Source: Toxonevra muliebris
Lineage: Eukaryota > Arthropoda > Insecta > Diptera > Pallopteridae
Direction: 5' to 3'
Assembly (NCBI GenBank): GCA_963691655.1
Contig: OY829330.1
Span: forward strand, 496,001-560,000
Length of the DNA stretch: 64,000 bases
This document shows, one piece after another, positions 1 through 11,257 of this stretch (position 1 is its first letter; each line of letters opens with the position of its first letter). The translations under genes and the position numbers were made by a program. Under the pieces are notes generated by a model. That model saw only the letters and a list, made by a program, of their open reading frames with translations. It was not told the DNA's origin and made no database searches.

Positions 1-822
1 GAGACGGTGCTGGAATTTTGGTCAATTTTCTCAGCTTTTTCCACTGTATTGGCCATAATTCGGAAATGGCTACAACGCAGAAGCTGCGGTATATACCACC
101 ACATGGCCAGCAGACCTCGGCATAATTTATGGTACCTAACTTAAAAATCGCTCTTTTTAAATTCTGGCAAAACGAAGCGGTGCTGGAATTTTGGTCAATT
201 TTCTCAGCTTTTTCCACTTTATTGGCCATAATTCGGAAACGGCAACAACGCAGAAGGTGCGGTATATACCACCACATGGGCAGTAAACCTCGCCATGATT
301 TAAGGTACCAAACTTAAAAATCGCTATTTTTAAATTCTGGCAAAACGAAGCGGTGCTGGAATTTTGGTCAATTTTCTCAGCTTTTTCCACTTTATTGGCC
401 ATAATTCGGAACCGGCAAAAACGCAGAAGCTGCGGTATATACCACCACATAGCCAGTAAACCTCGCCATGATTTAAGGTACCAAACTTAAAAATCGCTCT
501 TTTTAAATTCTGGCAAAACGAAGCGGTGCTGGAATTTTGGTCGATTTTCTCGGCTTTTTCCACTTTATTGACCATAATTCGGAAATGGCTACAACGCAGA
601 AGCTGCGGTATATACCACCACATGGCCAGCAGACCTCGGCATAATTTATGGTACCTAACTTAAAAATCGCTCTTTTTAAATTCTGGCAAAACGAAGCGGT
701 GCTGGAATTTTGGTCAATTTTCTCAGCTTTTTCCACTTTATTGGCCATAATTCGGAAACGGCAACAACGCAGAAGGTGCGGTATATACCACCACATGGGC
801 AGCAGACCTCGGCATAATTTAA

Positions 823-994
823 GGTACCTAACTTAAAAATCGCTGTTTTTAAACTTTGGCAAAACGAAGCGGTGCTGGATTTTTGGTCAATTTTCTCAGC
901 TTTTCCACTGTATTGACCATAATTCGGAAATGGCTACAACGCAGAAGCTGCGGTATATACCACCACATGGCCAGTAGACCTCGGCATAATTTAA
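823..994 (+). repeat. GGATTTTTGG landmark monomer, copy 1 (172 bp)
   Basis: The monomer has GCTGGATTTTTGG in place of GCTGGAATTTTGG and a four-T AGCTTTTCC. It precedes a run of near-identical GCTTTTTTTAAA monomers. The same cassette recurs at 11,086, 14,315 and 19,446. Confidence 0.85.
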
Positions 995-2032
995 GGTACC
1001 TAACTTAAAAATCGCTTTTTTTAAATTCTGGCAAAACGAAGCGGTGCTGGAATTTTGGTCGATTTTCTCAGCTTTTTCCACTGTATTGACCATAATTCGG
1101 AAATGGCTACAACGCAGAAGCTGCGGTATATACCACCACATGGCCAGTAGACCTCGGCATAATTTAAGGTACCTAACTTAAAAATCGCTTTTTTTAAATT
1201 CTGGCAAAACGAAGCGGTGCTGGAATTTTGGTCGATTTTCTCAGCTTTTTCCACTGTATTGACCATAATTCGGAAATGGCTACAACGCAGAAGCTGCGGT
1301 ATATACCACCACATGGCCAGTAGACCTCGGCATAATTTAAGGTACCTAACTTAAAAATCGCTTTTTTTAAACTCTGGCAAAACGAAGCGGTGCTGGAATT
1401 TTGGTCAATTTTCTCAGCTTTTTCCACTGTGTTGGCCATAATTCGGAAATGGCAACAACGCAGAAGCTGCGGTATACACCACCACATGGCCAGCAGACCT
1501 CGGCATAATCTAAGGTACCTAACTTAAAAATCGCTTTTTTTAAATTCTGTTAAAACGAAGCGGTGCTGGAATTTTGGTCGATTTTCTCAGCTTTTTCCAC
1601 TGTATTGACCATAATTCGGAAATGGCTACAACGCAGAAGCTGCGGTATATACCACCACATGGCCAGTAGACCTCGGCATAATCTAAGGTACCTAACTTAA
1701 AAATCGCTTTTTTTAAATTCTGGCAAAACGAAGCGGTGCTGGAATTTTGGTCAATTTTCTCAGCTTTTTCCACTTTATTGGCCATAATTCGGAAATGGCA
1801 ACAACGCAGAAGGTGTGGTATATACCACCACACGAACAGTAAACCTCGCCATGATTCCAGGTACCAAACTTAAAAATCGCTCTTTTTAAATTCTGGCAAA
1901 ACGAAGCGGTGCTGGAATTTTGGTCAATTTTCTCAGCTTTTTCCACTGTATTGACCATAATTCGGAAATGGCAACAACGCAGAAGCTGCGGTATATACCA
2001 CCACATGGCCAGTAGACCTCGGCATAATTTAA

Positions 2033-4281
2033 GGTACCTAACTTAAAAATCGCCTTTTAAATTCTGGCAAAACGAAGCGGTGCTGGAATTTTGGTCGATT
2101 TTCTCAGCTTTTTCCACTGTATTGACCATAATTCGGAAATGGCTACAACGCAGAAGCTGCTGTATAAACCACCACATGGCCAGCAGACCTCGGCATAATT
2201 TAAGGTACCAAACTTAAAAATCGCTCTTTTTAAATTCTGGCAAAACGAAGCGGTGCTGGAATTTTGGTCGATTTTCTCAGCTTTTTCCACTTTATTGGCC
2301 ATAATACGGAAATAGCAACAACGCAGAAGCTGCGGTATATACCATCACATGGCCAGTAAACCTCGCCATGATTCCAGGTACCAAACTTAAAAAACGCTCT
2401 TTTTAAATTCTGGCAAAACGAAGCGGTGCTGGAATTTTGGTCGATTTTCTCGGCTTTTTCTATTTTATTGACTATAATTCGGAAATGGCTACAACGCGGA
2501 AGCTGCGGTATATACCACCACATAGCCAGTAGACCTCGGCATAATTTAAGGTACCTACCTTAAAAATCGCTCATTTTAAATTCTGGCAAAACGAAGCGGT
2601 GCTGGAATTTTGGTCAATTTTCTCAGCTTTTTCCACTTTATTGGCCATAATTCGGAACCGGCAAAAACGCAGAAGCTGCGGTATATACCACCACATAGCC
2701 AGTAAACCTCGCCATGATTTAAGGTACCAAACTTAAAAATCGCTCTTTTTAAATTCTGGCAAAACGAAGCGGTGCTGGAATTTTGGTCGATTTTCTCGGC
2801 TTTTTCCACTTTATTGACCATAATTCGGAAATGGCTACAACGCAGAAGCTGCGGTATATACCACCACATGGCCAGCAGACCTCGGCATAATTTATGGTAC
2901 CTAACTTAAAAATCGCTCTTTTTAAATTCTGGCAAAACGAAGCGGTGCTGGAATTTTGGTCAATTTTCTCAGCTTTTTCCACTTTATTGGCCATAATTCG
3001 GAAACGGCAACAACGCAGAAAGTGCAGTATATACCACCACATGGGCAGTAAACCTCGCCATGATTTGAGGTACCAAACTTAAAAATCGCTCTTTTTAAAT
3101 TCTGGCAAAACGAAGCGGTGCTGGAATTTTGGTAAATTTTCTCAGATTTTTCCACTATATTGACCATAATTCGGAAATGGCTACAACGCAGAAGCTGCGG
3201 TATATACCACCACATGGCCAGCAGACCTCGGCATAATTTAAGGTACCTAACTTAAAAATCGCTTTTTTTAAATTCTGGCAAAACGAAGCGGTGCTGGCAT
3301 TTTGGTCGATTTTCTCAGCTTTTTCCACTGTATTGACCATAATTCGGAAATGGCTACAACGCAGAAGCTGCGGTATATACCACCACATGGCCAGTAGACC
3401 TCGGCATAATTTAAGGTACCTAACTTAAAAATCCCTTTTTTTTTGAATTCTGGCAAAACGAAGCGGTGCTGGAATTTTGGTCAATTTTCTCCGCTTTTTC
3501 CACTGTATTGGCCATAATTCGGAAATGGCTACAACGCAGAAGCTGCGGTATATACCACCACACGGGCAGTAAACCTCGCCATGATTCCAGGTACCAAACT
3601 TAAAAATCGCTCTTTTTAAATTCTGGCAAAACGAAGCGGTGCTGGAATTTTGGTCAATTTTCTCAGCTTTTTCCACTGTATTGGCCATAATTCGGAAATG
3701 GCAACAACGCAGAAGCTGCGGTATATACCACCACATGGCCAGCAGACCTCGGCATAATCTAAGGTACCTAACTTAAAAATCGCTTTTTTTAAATTCTAGC
3801 AAAACGAAGCGGTGCTGGAATTTTGGTCGATTTTCTCAGCTTTTTCCACTGTATTGACCATAATTCGGAAATGGCTACAACGCAGAAGCTGCGGTATATA
3901 CCACCACATGGCCAGTAGACCTCGGCATAATCTAAGGTACCTAACTTAAAAATCGCTTTTTTTAAATTCTGGCAAAACGAAGCGGTGCTGGAATTTTGGT
4001 CAATTTTCTCAGCTTTTTCCACTTTATTGGCCATAATTCGGAAATGGTAACAACGCAGAAGGTGTGGTATATACCACCACACGGGCAGTAAACCTCGCCA
4101 TGATTCCAGGTACCAAACTTAAAAATCGCTCTTTTTAAATTCTGGCAAAACGAAGCGGTGCTGGAATTTTGGTCAATTTTCTCAGCTTTTTCCACTGTAT
4201 TGGCCATAATTCGGAAATGGCAACAACGCAGAAGCTGCGGTATATACCACCACATGGCCAGTAACTTTCGGCATAATTTAA
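2033..4281 (+). repeat. 13-monomer sub-repeat inside the domain I HOR (2,249 bp)
   Basis: The short GCCTTTTAAATTC monomer starts at 2,033 and again at 4,282, exactly 13 x 173 bp apart. Several of its neighbours match pairwise at the same offset: the GCATAATC junctions before it and the ACCATCACATGG monomer after it. The same pair recurs at 6,473 and 8,722. Only one copy remains in units 3 (12,643) and 4 (16,909). The 26-monomer HOR therefore seems to have grown by doubling a 13-monomer unit, with one half later gaining the truncated monomer. Confidence 0.7.
3415..3589 (+). repeat. CCC-long-T monomer with EcoRI-type site (first of six)
   Basis: ATCCC plus a run of nine Ts and GAATTC replaces ATCGCTCTTTTTAAATTC, so the monomer is 175 bp. 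Related copies start at 7,855 (nine T), 11,604 (eight T), 14,831 (eight T), 16,043 (ten T, no G before AATTC) and 19,964 (eight T). In this region most share TTTTCTCCGC in place of TTTTCTCAGC. The changing T count suggests replication slippage within one HOR lineage. I did not see this variant in the right 44 kb. Confidence 0.85.
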
Positions 4282-5144
4282 GGTACCTAACTTAAAAATC
4301 GCCTTTTAAATTCTGGCAAAACGAAGCGGTGCTGGAATTTTGGTCAATTTTCTCAGCTTTTTCCACTGTATTGACCATAATTCGGAAATGGCTACAACGC
4401 AGAAGCTGCGGTATATACCACCACATGGCCAGCAGACCTCGGCATAATTTAAGGTACCAAACTTAAAAATCGCTGTTTTTAAATTCTGGCAAAACGAAGC
4501 GGTGCTGGAATTTTGGTCAATTTTCTCAGCTTTTTCCACTTTATTGGCCATAATACGGAAATGGCAACAACGCAGAAGCTGCGGTATATACCATCACATG
4601 GCCAGTAAACCTCGCCATGATTCCAGGTACCAAACTTAAAAAACGCTCTTTTTAAATTCTGGCAAAACGAAGCGGTGCTGGAATTTTGGTCGATTTTCTC
4701 GGCTTTTTCTACTTTATTGACCATAATTTGGAAATGGCTACAACGCAGAAGCTGCGGTATATACCACCACATAGCCAGTAGACCTCGGCATAATTTAAGG
4801 TACCTACCTTAAAAATCGCTCTTTTTAAATTCTGGCAAAACGAAGCGGTGCTGGAATTTTGGTCAATTTTCTCAGCTTTTTCCACTTTATTGGCCATAAT
4901 TCGGAAACGGCAACAACGCAGAAGGTGCGGTATATACCACCACATGGGCAGTAAACCTCGCCATGATTTAAGGTACCAAACTTAAAAATCGCTCTTTTTA
5001 AATTCTGGCAAAACGAAGCGGTGCTGGAATTTTGGTCGATTTTCTCAGCTTTTTCCACTGTATTGACCATAATTCGGAAATGGCTACAACGCAGAAGCTG
5101 CGGTATATACCACCACATGGCCAGTAGACCTCGGCATAATTCCA

Positions 5145-5261
5145 GGTACCAAACTTAAAAATCGCTTTTTTTAAATTCTGGCAAAACGAGACGGAGCTGG
5201 ATTTTTTATCAATTTTCTCAGCTTTTCCACCACATGGCCAGTAGACCTCGGCATAACTCCA
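5145..5261 (+). repeat. Truncated 117-bp monomer, copy 1
   Basis: Relative to the reference monomer, positions 88-142 (55 bp) are missing and one T is absent from the third T-tract. The deletion lies between two CCAC tetranucleotides (positions 84-87 and 139-142), leaving TTTTCCACCACATGG, as expected for microhomology-mediated or slippage deletion. It also carries private substitutions: GAGACGGAGC for GAAGCGGTGC and GGATTTTTTATC for GGAATTTTGGTC. The next monomer starts with GGTACCAAATTTCAAAATC. The deletion removes the GGTATATACC palindrome and the first TGGCCA. Confidence 0.93.
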
Positions 5262-8200
5262 GGTACCAAATTTCAAAATCGCTTTTTTTAAATTCTGGCA
5301 AAACGAAGCGGTGCTGGAATTTTGGTCAATTTTCTCAGCTTTTTCCACTTTATTGGCCATAATTCGGAAATGGCTACAACGTAGAAGCTGCGGTATATAC
5401 CACCACACGGCCAGCAGACCTCGGCATAATTTACGGTACCTAACTTAAAAATCGCTCTTTTTAAATTCTGGCAAAACGAAGCGGTGCTGGAATTTTGGTC
5501 AATTTTCTCAGATTTTTCCACTTTATTGACCATAATTCGGAAATGGCTACAACGCAGAAGCTGCGGTATATACCACCACATGGCCAGCAGACCTCGGCAT
5601 AATTTAAGGTACCTAACTTAAAAATCGCTGTTTTTAAACTCTGGCAAAACGAAGCGGTGCTGGAATTTTGGTCAATTTTCTCAGCTTTTTCCACTGTATT
5701 GGCCATAATTCGGAAATGGCAACAACGCAGAAGGTGTGGTATATACCACCACACGGGCAGTAAACCTCGCCATGATTTCAGGTACCAAACTTAAAAATCG
5801 CTCTTTTTAAATTCTGGCAAAACGAAGCGGTGCTGGAATTTTGGTCAATTTTCTCAGCTTTTTCCACTTTATTGGCCATAATTCGGAAATGGCTACAACG
5901 TAGAAGCTGCGGTATATACCACCACACGGCCAGCAGACCTCGGCATAATTTACGGTACCTAACTTAAAAATCGCTCTTTTTAAATTCTGGCAAAACGAAG
6001 CGGTGCTGGAATTTTGGTCAATTTTCTCAGATTTTTCCACTTTATTGACCATAATTCGGAAATGGCTACAACGCAGAAGCTGCGGTATATACCACCACAT
6101 GGCCAGTAGACCTCGGCATAATCTAAGGTACCTAACTTAAAAATCGCTTTTTTTAAATTCTGGCAAAACGAAGCGGTGCTGGAATTTTGGTCAATTTTCT
6201 CAGCTTTTTCCACTTTATTGGCCATAATTCGGAAATGGCAACAACGCAGAAGGTGTGGTATATACCACCACACGGGCAGTAAACCTCGCCATGATTTCAG
6301 GTACCAAACTTAAAAATCGCTCTTTTTAAATTCTGGCAAAACGAAGCGGTGCTGGAATTTTGGTCAATTTTCTCAGCTTTTTCCACTGTATTGACCATAA
6401 TTCGGAAATGGCAACAACGCAGAAGCTGCGGTATATACCACCACATGGCCAGTAGACCTCGGCATAATTTAAGGTACCTAACTTAAAAATCGCCTTTTAA
6501 ATTCTGGCAAAACGAAGCGGTGCTGGAATTTTGGTCGATTTTCTCAGCTTTTTCCACTGTATTGACCATAATTCGGAAATGGCTACAACGCAGAAGCTGC
6601 TGTATATACCACCACATGGCCAGCAGACCTCGGCATAATTTAAGGTACCAAACTTAAAAATCGCTCTTTTTAAATTCTGGCAAAACGAAGCGGTGCTGGA
6701 ATTTTGGTCGATTTTCTCAGCTTTTTCCACTTTATTGGCCATAATACGGAAATAGCAACAACGCAGAAGCTGCGGTATATACCATCACATGGCCAGTAAA
6801 CCTCGCCATGATTCCAGGTACCAAACTTAAAAAACGCTCTTTTTAAATTCTGGCAAAACGAAGCGGTGCTGGAATTTTGGTCGATTTTCTCGGCTTTTTC
6901 TATTTTATTGACTATAATTCGGAAATGGCTACAACGCAGAAGCTGCGGTATATACCACCACATAGCCAGTAGACCTCGGCATAATTTAAGGTACCTACCT
7001 TAAAAATCGCTCATTTTAAATTCTGGCAAAACGAAGCGGTGCTGGAATTTTGGTCAATTTTCTCAGCTTTTTCCACTTTATTGGCCATAATTCGGAACCG
7101 GCAAAAACGCAGAAGCTGCGGTATATACCACCACATAGCCAGTAAACCTCGCCATGATTTAAGGTACCAAACTTAAAAATCGCTCTTTTTAAATTCTGGC
7201 AAAACGAAGCGGTGCTGGAATTTTGGTCGATTTTCTCGGCTTTTTCCACTTTATTGACCATAATTTGGAAATGGCTACAACGCAGAAGCTGCGGTATATA
7301 CCACCACATGGCCAGCAGACCTCGGCATAATTTATGGTACCTAACTTAAAAATCGCTCTTTTTAAATTCTGGCAAAACGAAGCGGTGCTGGAATTTTGGT
7401 CAATTTTCTCAGCTTTTTCCACTTTATTGGCCATAATTCGGAAACGGCAACAACGCAGAAGGTGCAGTATATACCACCACATGGGCAGTAAACCTCGCCA
7501 TGATTTGAGGTACCAAACTTAAAAATCGCTCTTTTTAAATTCTGGCAAAACGAAGCGGTGCTGGAATTTTGGTAAATTTTCTCAGATTTTTCCACTATAT
7601 TGACCATAATTCGGAAATGGCTACAACGCAGAAGCTGCGGTATATACCACCACATGGCCAGCAGACCTCGGCATAATTTAAGGTACCTAACTTAAAAATC
7701 GCTTTTTTTAAATTCTGGCAAAACGAAGCGGTGCTGGAATTTTGGTCGATTTTCTCAGCTTTTTCCACTGTATTGACCATAATTCGGAAATGGCTACAAC
7801 GCAGAAGCTGCGGTATATACCACCACATGGCCAGTAGACCTCGGCATAATTTAAGGTACCTAACTTAAAAATCCCTTTTTTTTTGAATTCTGGCAAAACG
7901 AAGCGGTGCTGGAATTTTGGTCAATTTTCTCCGCTTTTTCCACTTTATTGGCCATAATTCGGAAATGGCAACAACGCAGAAGCTGCGGTATATACCACCA
8001 CACGGGCAGTAAACCTCGCCATGATTCCAGGTACCAAACTTAAAAATCGCTCTTTTTAAATTCTGGCAAAACGAAGCGGTGCTGGAATTTTGGTCAATTT
8101 TCTCAGCTTTTTCCACTGTATTGGCCATAATTCGGAAATGGCAACAACGCAGAAGCTGCGGTATATACCACCACATGGCCAGCAGACCTCGGCATAATCT

Positions 8201-9584
8201 AAGGTACCTAACTTAAAAATCGCTTTTTTTAAATTCTAGCAAAACGAAGCGGTGCTGGAATTTTGGTCGATTTTCTCAGCTTTTTCCACTGTATTGACCA
8301 TAATTCGGAAATGGCTACAACGCAGAAGCTGCGGTATACACCACCACATGGCCAGTAGACCTCGGCATAATCTAAGGTACCTAACTTAAAAATCGCTTTT
8401 TTTAAATTCTGGCAAAACGAAGCGGTGCTGGAATTTTGGTCAATTTTCTCAGCTTTTTCCACTTTATTGGCCATAATTCGGAAATGGTAACAACGCAGAA
8501 GGTGTGGTATATACCACCACACGGGCAGTAAACCTCGCCATGATTCCAGGTACCAAACTTAAAAATCGCTCTTTTTAAATTCTGGCAAAACGAAGCGGTG
8601 CTGGAATTTTGGTCAATTTTCTCAGCTTTTTCCACTGTATTGGCCATAATTCGGAAATGGCAACAACGCAGAAGCTGCGGTATATACCACCACATGGCCA
8701 GTAACTTTCGGCATAATTTAAGGTACCTAACTTAAAAATCGCCTTTTAAATTCTGGCAAAACGAAGCGGTGCTGGAATTTTGGTCAATTTTCTCAGCTTT
8801 TTCCACTGTATTGACCATAATTCGGAAATGGCTACAACGCAGAAGCTGCGGTATATACCACCACATGGCCAGCAGACCTCGGCATAATTTAAGGTACCAA
8901 ACTTAAAAATCGCTGTTTTTAAATTCTGGCAAAACGAAGCGGTGCTGGAATTTTGGTCAATTTTCTCAGCTTTTTCCACTTTATTGGCCATAATACGGAA
9001 ATGGCAACAACGCAGAAGCTGCGGTATATACCATCACATGGCCAGTAAACCTCGCCATGATTCCAGGTACCAAACTTAAAAAACGCTCTTTTTAAATTCT
9101 GGCAAAACGAAGCGGTGCTGGAATTTTGGTCGATTTTCTCGGCTTTTTCTACTTTATTGACCATAATTTGGAAATGGCTACAACGCAGAAGCTGCGGTAT
9201 ATACCACCACATAGCCAGTAGACCTCGGCATAATTTAAGGTACCTACCTTAAAAATCGCTCTTTTTAAATTCTGGCAAAACGAAGCGGTGCTGGAATTTT
9301 GGTCAATTTTCTCAGCTTTTTCCACTTTATTGGCCATAATTCGGAAACGGCAACAACGCAGAAGGTGCGGTATATACCACCACATGGGCAGTAAACCTCG
9401 CCATGATTTAAGGTACCAAACTTAAAAATCGCTCTTTTTAAATTCTGGCAAAACGAAGCGGTGCTGGAATTTTGGTCGATTTTCTCGGCTTTTTCCACTG
9501 TATTGACCATAATTCGGAAATGGCTACAACGCAGAAGCTGCGGTATATACCACCACATGGCCAGTAGACCTCGGCATAATTCCA
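5145..9584 (+). repeat. Domain I HOR unit 2, 4,440 bp (about 26 monomers)
   Basis: The unit runs from one truncated monomer to the next. Subtracting 117 bp leaves 4,323 bp, or 25 monomers. The interval about 1,690-5,730 is nearly identical to about 6,130-10,170, with only scattered single-base differences where I compared them (for example AAGTGCAGT at 3,019 against AGGTGCAGT at 7,459). This is the best preserved HOR pair in the window. Past about 10,170 the correspondence stops in mid-monomer. Confidence 0.88.
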
Positions 9585-9701
9585 GGTACCAAACTTAAAA
9601 ATCGCTTTTTTTAAATTCTGGCAAAACGAGACGGAGCTGGATTTTTTATCAATTTTCTCAGCTTTTCCACCACATGGCCAGTAGACCTCGGCATAACTCC
9701 A
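9585..9701 (+). repeat. Truncated 117-bp monomer, copy 2
   Basis: It has the same breakpoint and the same private substitutions as the copy 4,440 bp upstream. Identical breakpoints show that the copies descend from one deletion. Confidence 0.93.
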
Positions 9702-11085
9702 GGTACCAAATTTCAAAATCGCTTTTTTTAAATTCTGGCAAAACGAAGCGGTGCTGGAATTTTGGTCAATTTTCTCAGCTTTTTCCACTTTATTGGCCAT
9801 AATTCGGAAATGGCTACAACGTAGAAGCTGCGGTATATACCACCACACGGCCAGCAGACCTCGGCATAATTTACGGTACCTAACTTAAAAATCGCTCTTT
9901 TTAAATTCTGGCAAAACGAAGCGGTGCTGGAATTTTGGTCAATTTTCTCAGATTTTTCCACTTTATTGACCATAATTCGGAAATGGCTACAACGCAGAAG
10001 CTGCGGTATATACCACCACATGGCCAGCAGACCTCGGCATAATTTAAGGTACCTAACTTAAAAATCGCTGTTTTTAAACTCTGGCAAAACGAAGCGGTGC
10101 TGGAATTTTGGTCAATTTTCTCAGCTTTTTCCACTGTATTGGCCATAATTCGGAAATGGCAACAACGCAGAAGCTGCGGTATATACCACCGCATAGCCAG
10201 TAGACCTCGGCATAATTTAAGGTACCTAACTTAAAAATCGCTCTTTTTAAATTCTGGCAAAACGAAGCGGTGCTGGAATTTTGGTCAATTTTCTCAGCTT
10301 TTTCCACTTTATTGGCCATAATTCGGAAACGGCAACAACGCAGAAGGTGCGGTATATAGCACCACATGGGCAGTAAACCTCGCCATGATTTACGGTACCA
10401 AACTTAAAAATCGCTCTTTTTAAATTCTGGCAAAACGAAGCGGTGCTGGAATTTTGGTCGATTTTCTCAGCTTTTTCCACTGTATTGACCATAACTCGGA
10501 AATGGCTACAACGCAGAAGCTGCTGTATATACCACCACATGGCCAGCAGACCTCGGCATAATTTAAGGTACCTAACTTAAAAATCGCTGTTTTTAAACTC
10601 TGGCAAAACGAAGCGGTGCTGGAATTTTGGTAAATTTTCTCAGCTTTTTCCACTGTATTGGCCATAATTCGGAAATGGCAACAACGCAGAAGCTGCGGTA
10701 TAGACCACCACATAGCCAGTAGACCTCGGCATAATTTAAGGTACCTAACTTAAAAATCGCTCTTTTTAAATTCTGGCAAAACGAAGCGGTGCTGGAATTT
10801 TGGTCAATTTTCTCAGCTTTTTCCACTTTATTGGCCATAATTCGGAAACGGCAACAACGCAGAAGGTGCGGTATATACCACCACATGGGCAGTAAACCTC
10901 GCCATGATTTAAGGTACCAAACTTAAAAATCGCTCTTTTTAAATTCTGGCAAAACGAAGCGGTGCTCGAATTTTGGTCGATTTTCTCAGCTTTTTCCACT
11001 GTATTGACCATAATTCGGAAATGGCTACAACGCAGAAGCTGCTGTATATACCACCACATGGCCAGCAGACCTCGGCATAATTTAA

Positions 11086-11257
11086 GGTACCTAACTTAAA
11101 AATCGCTGTTTTTAAACTCTGGCAAAACGAAGCGGTGCTGGATTTTTGGTCAATTTTCTCAGCTTTTCCACTGTATTGACCATATTTCGGAAATGGCTAC
11201 AACGCAGAAGCTGCGGTATATACCACCACATGGCCAGTAGACCTCGGCATAATTTAA
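11086..11257 (+). repeat. GGATTTTTGG landmark monomer, copy 2 (172 bp)
   Basis: It carries the landmark variants plus CCATATTTCGG for CCATAATTCGG, shared with the copy at 14,315 but not with those at 823 and 19,446. Confidence 0.85.

Larger units (their letters stand above)
1..5144 (+). repeat. Domain I HOR unit 1 (left part, cut by window start)
   Basis: This stretch precedes the first truncated monomer and exceeds one 4,440-bp unit length. From about 1,690 onward it matches the next unit at a constant offset of 4,440 bp. The leftmost part has its own pattern: about 300-830 matches about 2,546-3,076 at offset 2,246, roughly 13 monomers. Three near-identical neighbouring monomers lie at about 995-1,500. 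Confidence 0.75.

Noticed and set aside
129..317. Plus-strand open frames of 62-99 codons
   Set aside because: These are the complementary reading of the same monomers. They appear only where the local monomer lacks one stop and have no conserved coding signature.
330..623. Minus-strand open frames of 97 codons (and 81, 103, 119, 136 and 154-155 codon variants) recurring in almost every monomer
   Set aside because: They start at the same CAT of the CCACCACAT string and cross a monomer boundary in a different frame. They change length with every T-tract indel, match no protein family I recognise, and occur hundreds of times in overlapping copies. They are by-products of the 173-bp period.
3445..3450. 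Functional meaning for the GAATTC created in the CCC-long-T monomers
   Set aside because: It is a restriction-site coincidence from T-tract lengthening and a single A-to-G change. It is useful only as a marker.
5145..5261. Foreign insertion or transposon remnant at the truncated monomer
   Set aside because: Every base aligns to the satellite monomer once a 55-bp internal deletion is allowed. There are no terminal inverted repeats or target-site duplication.
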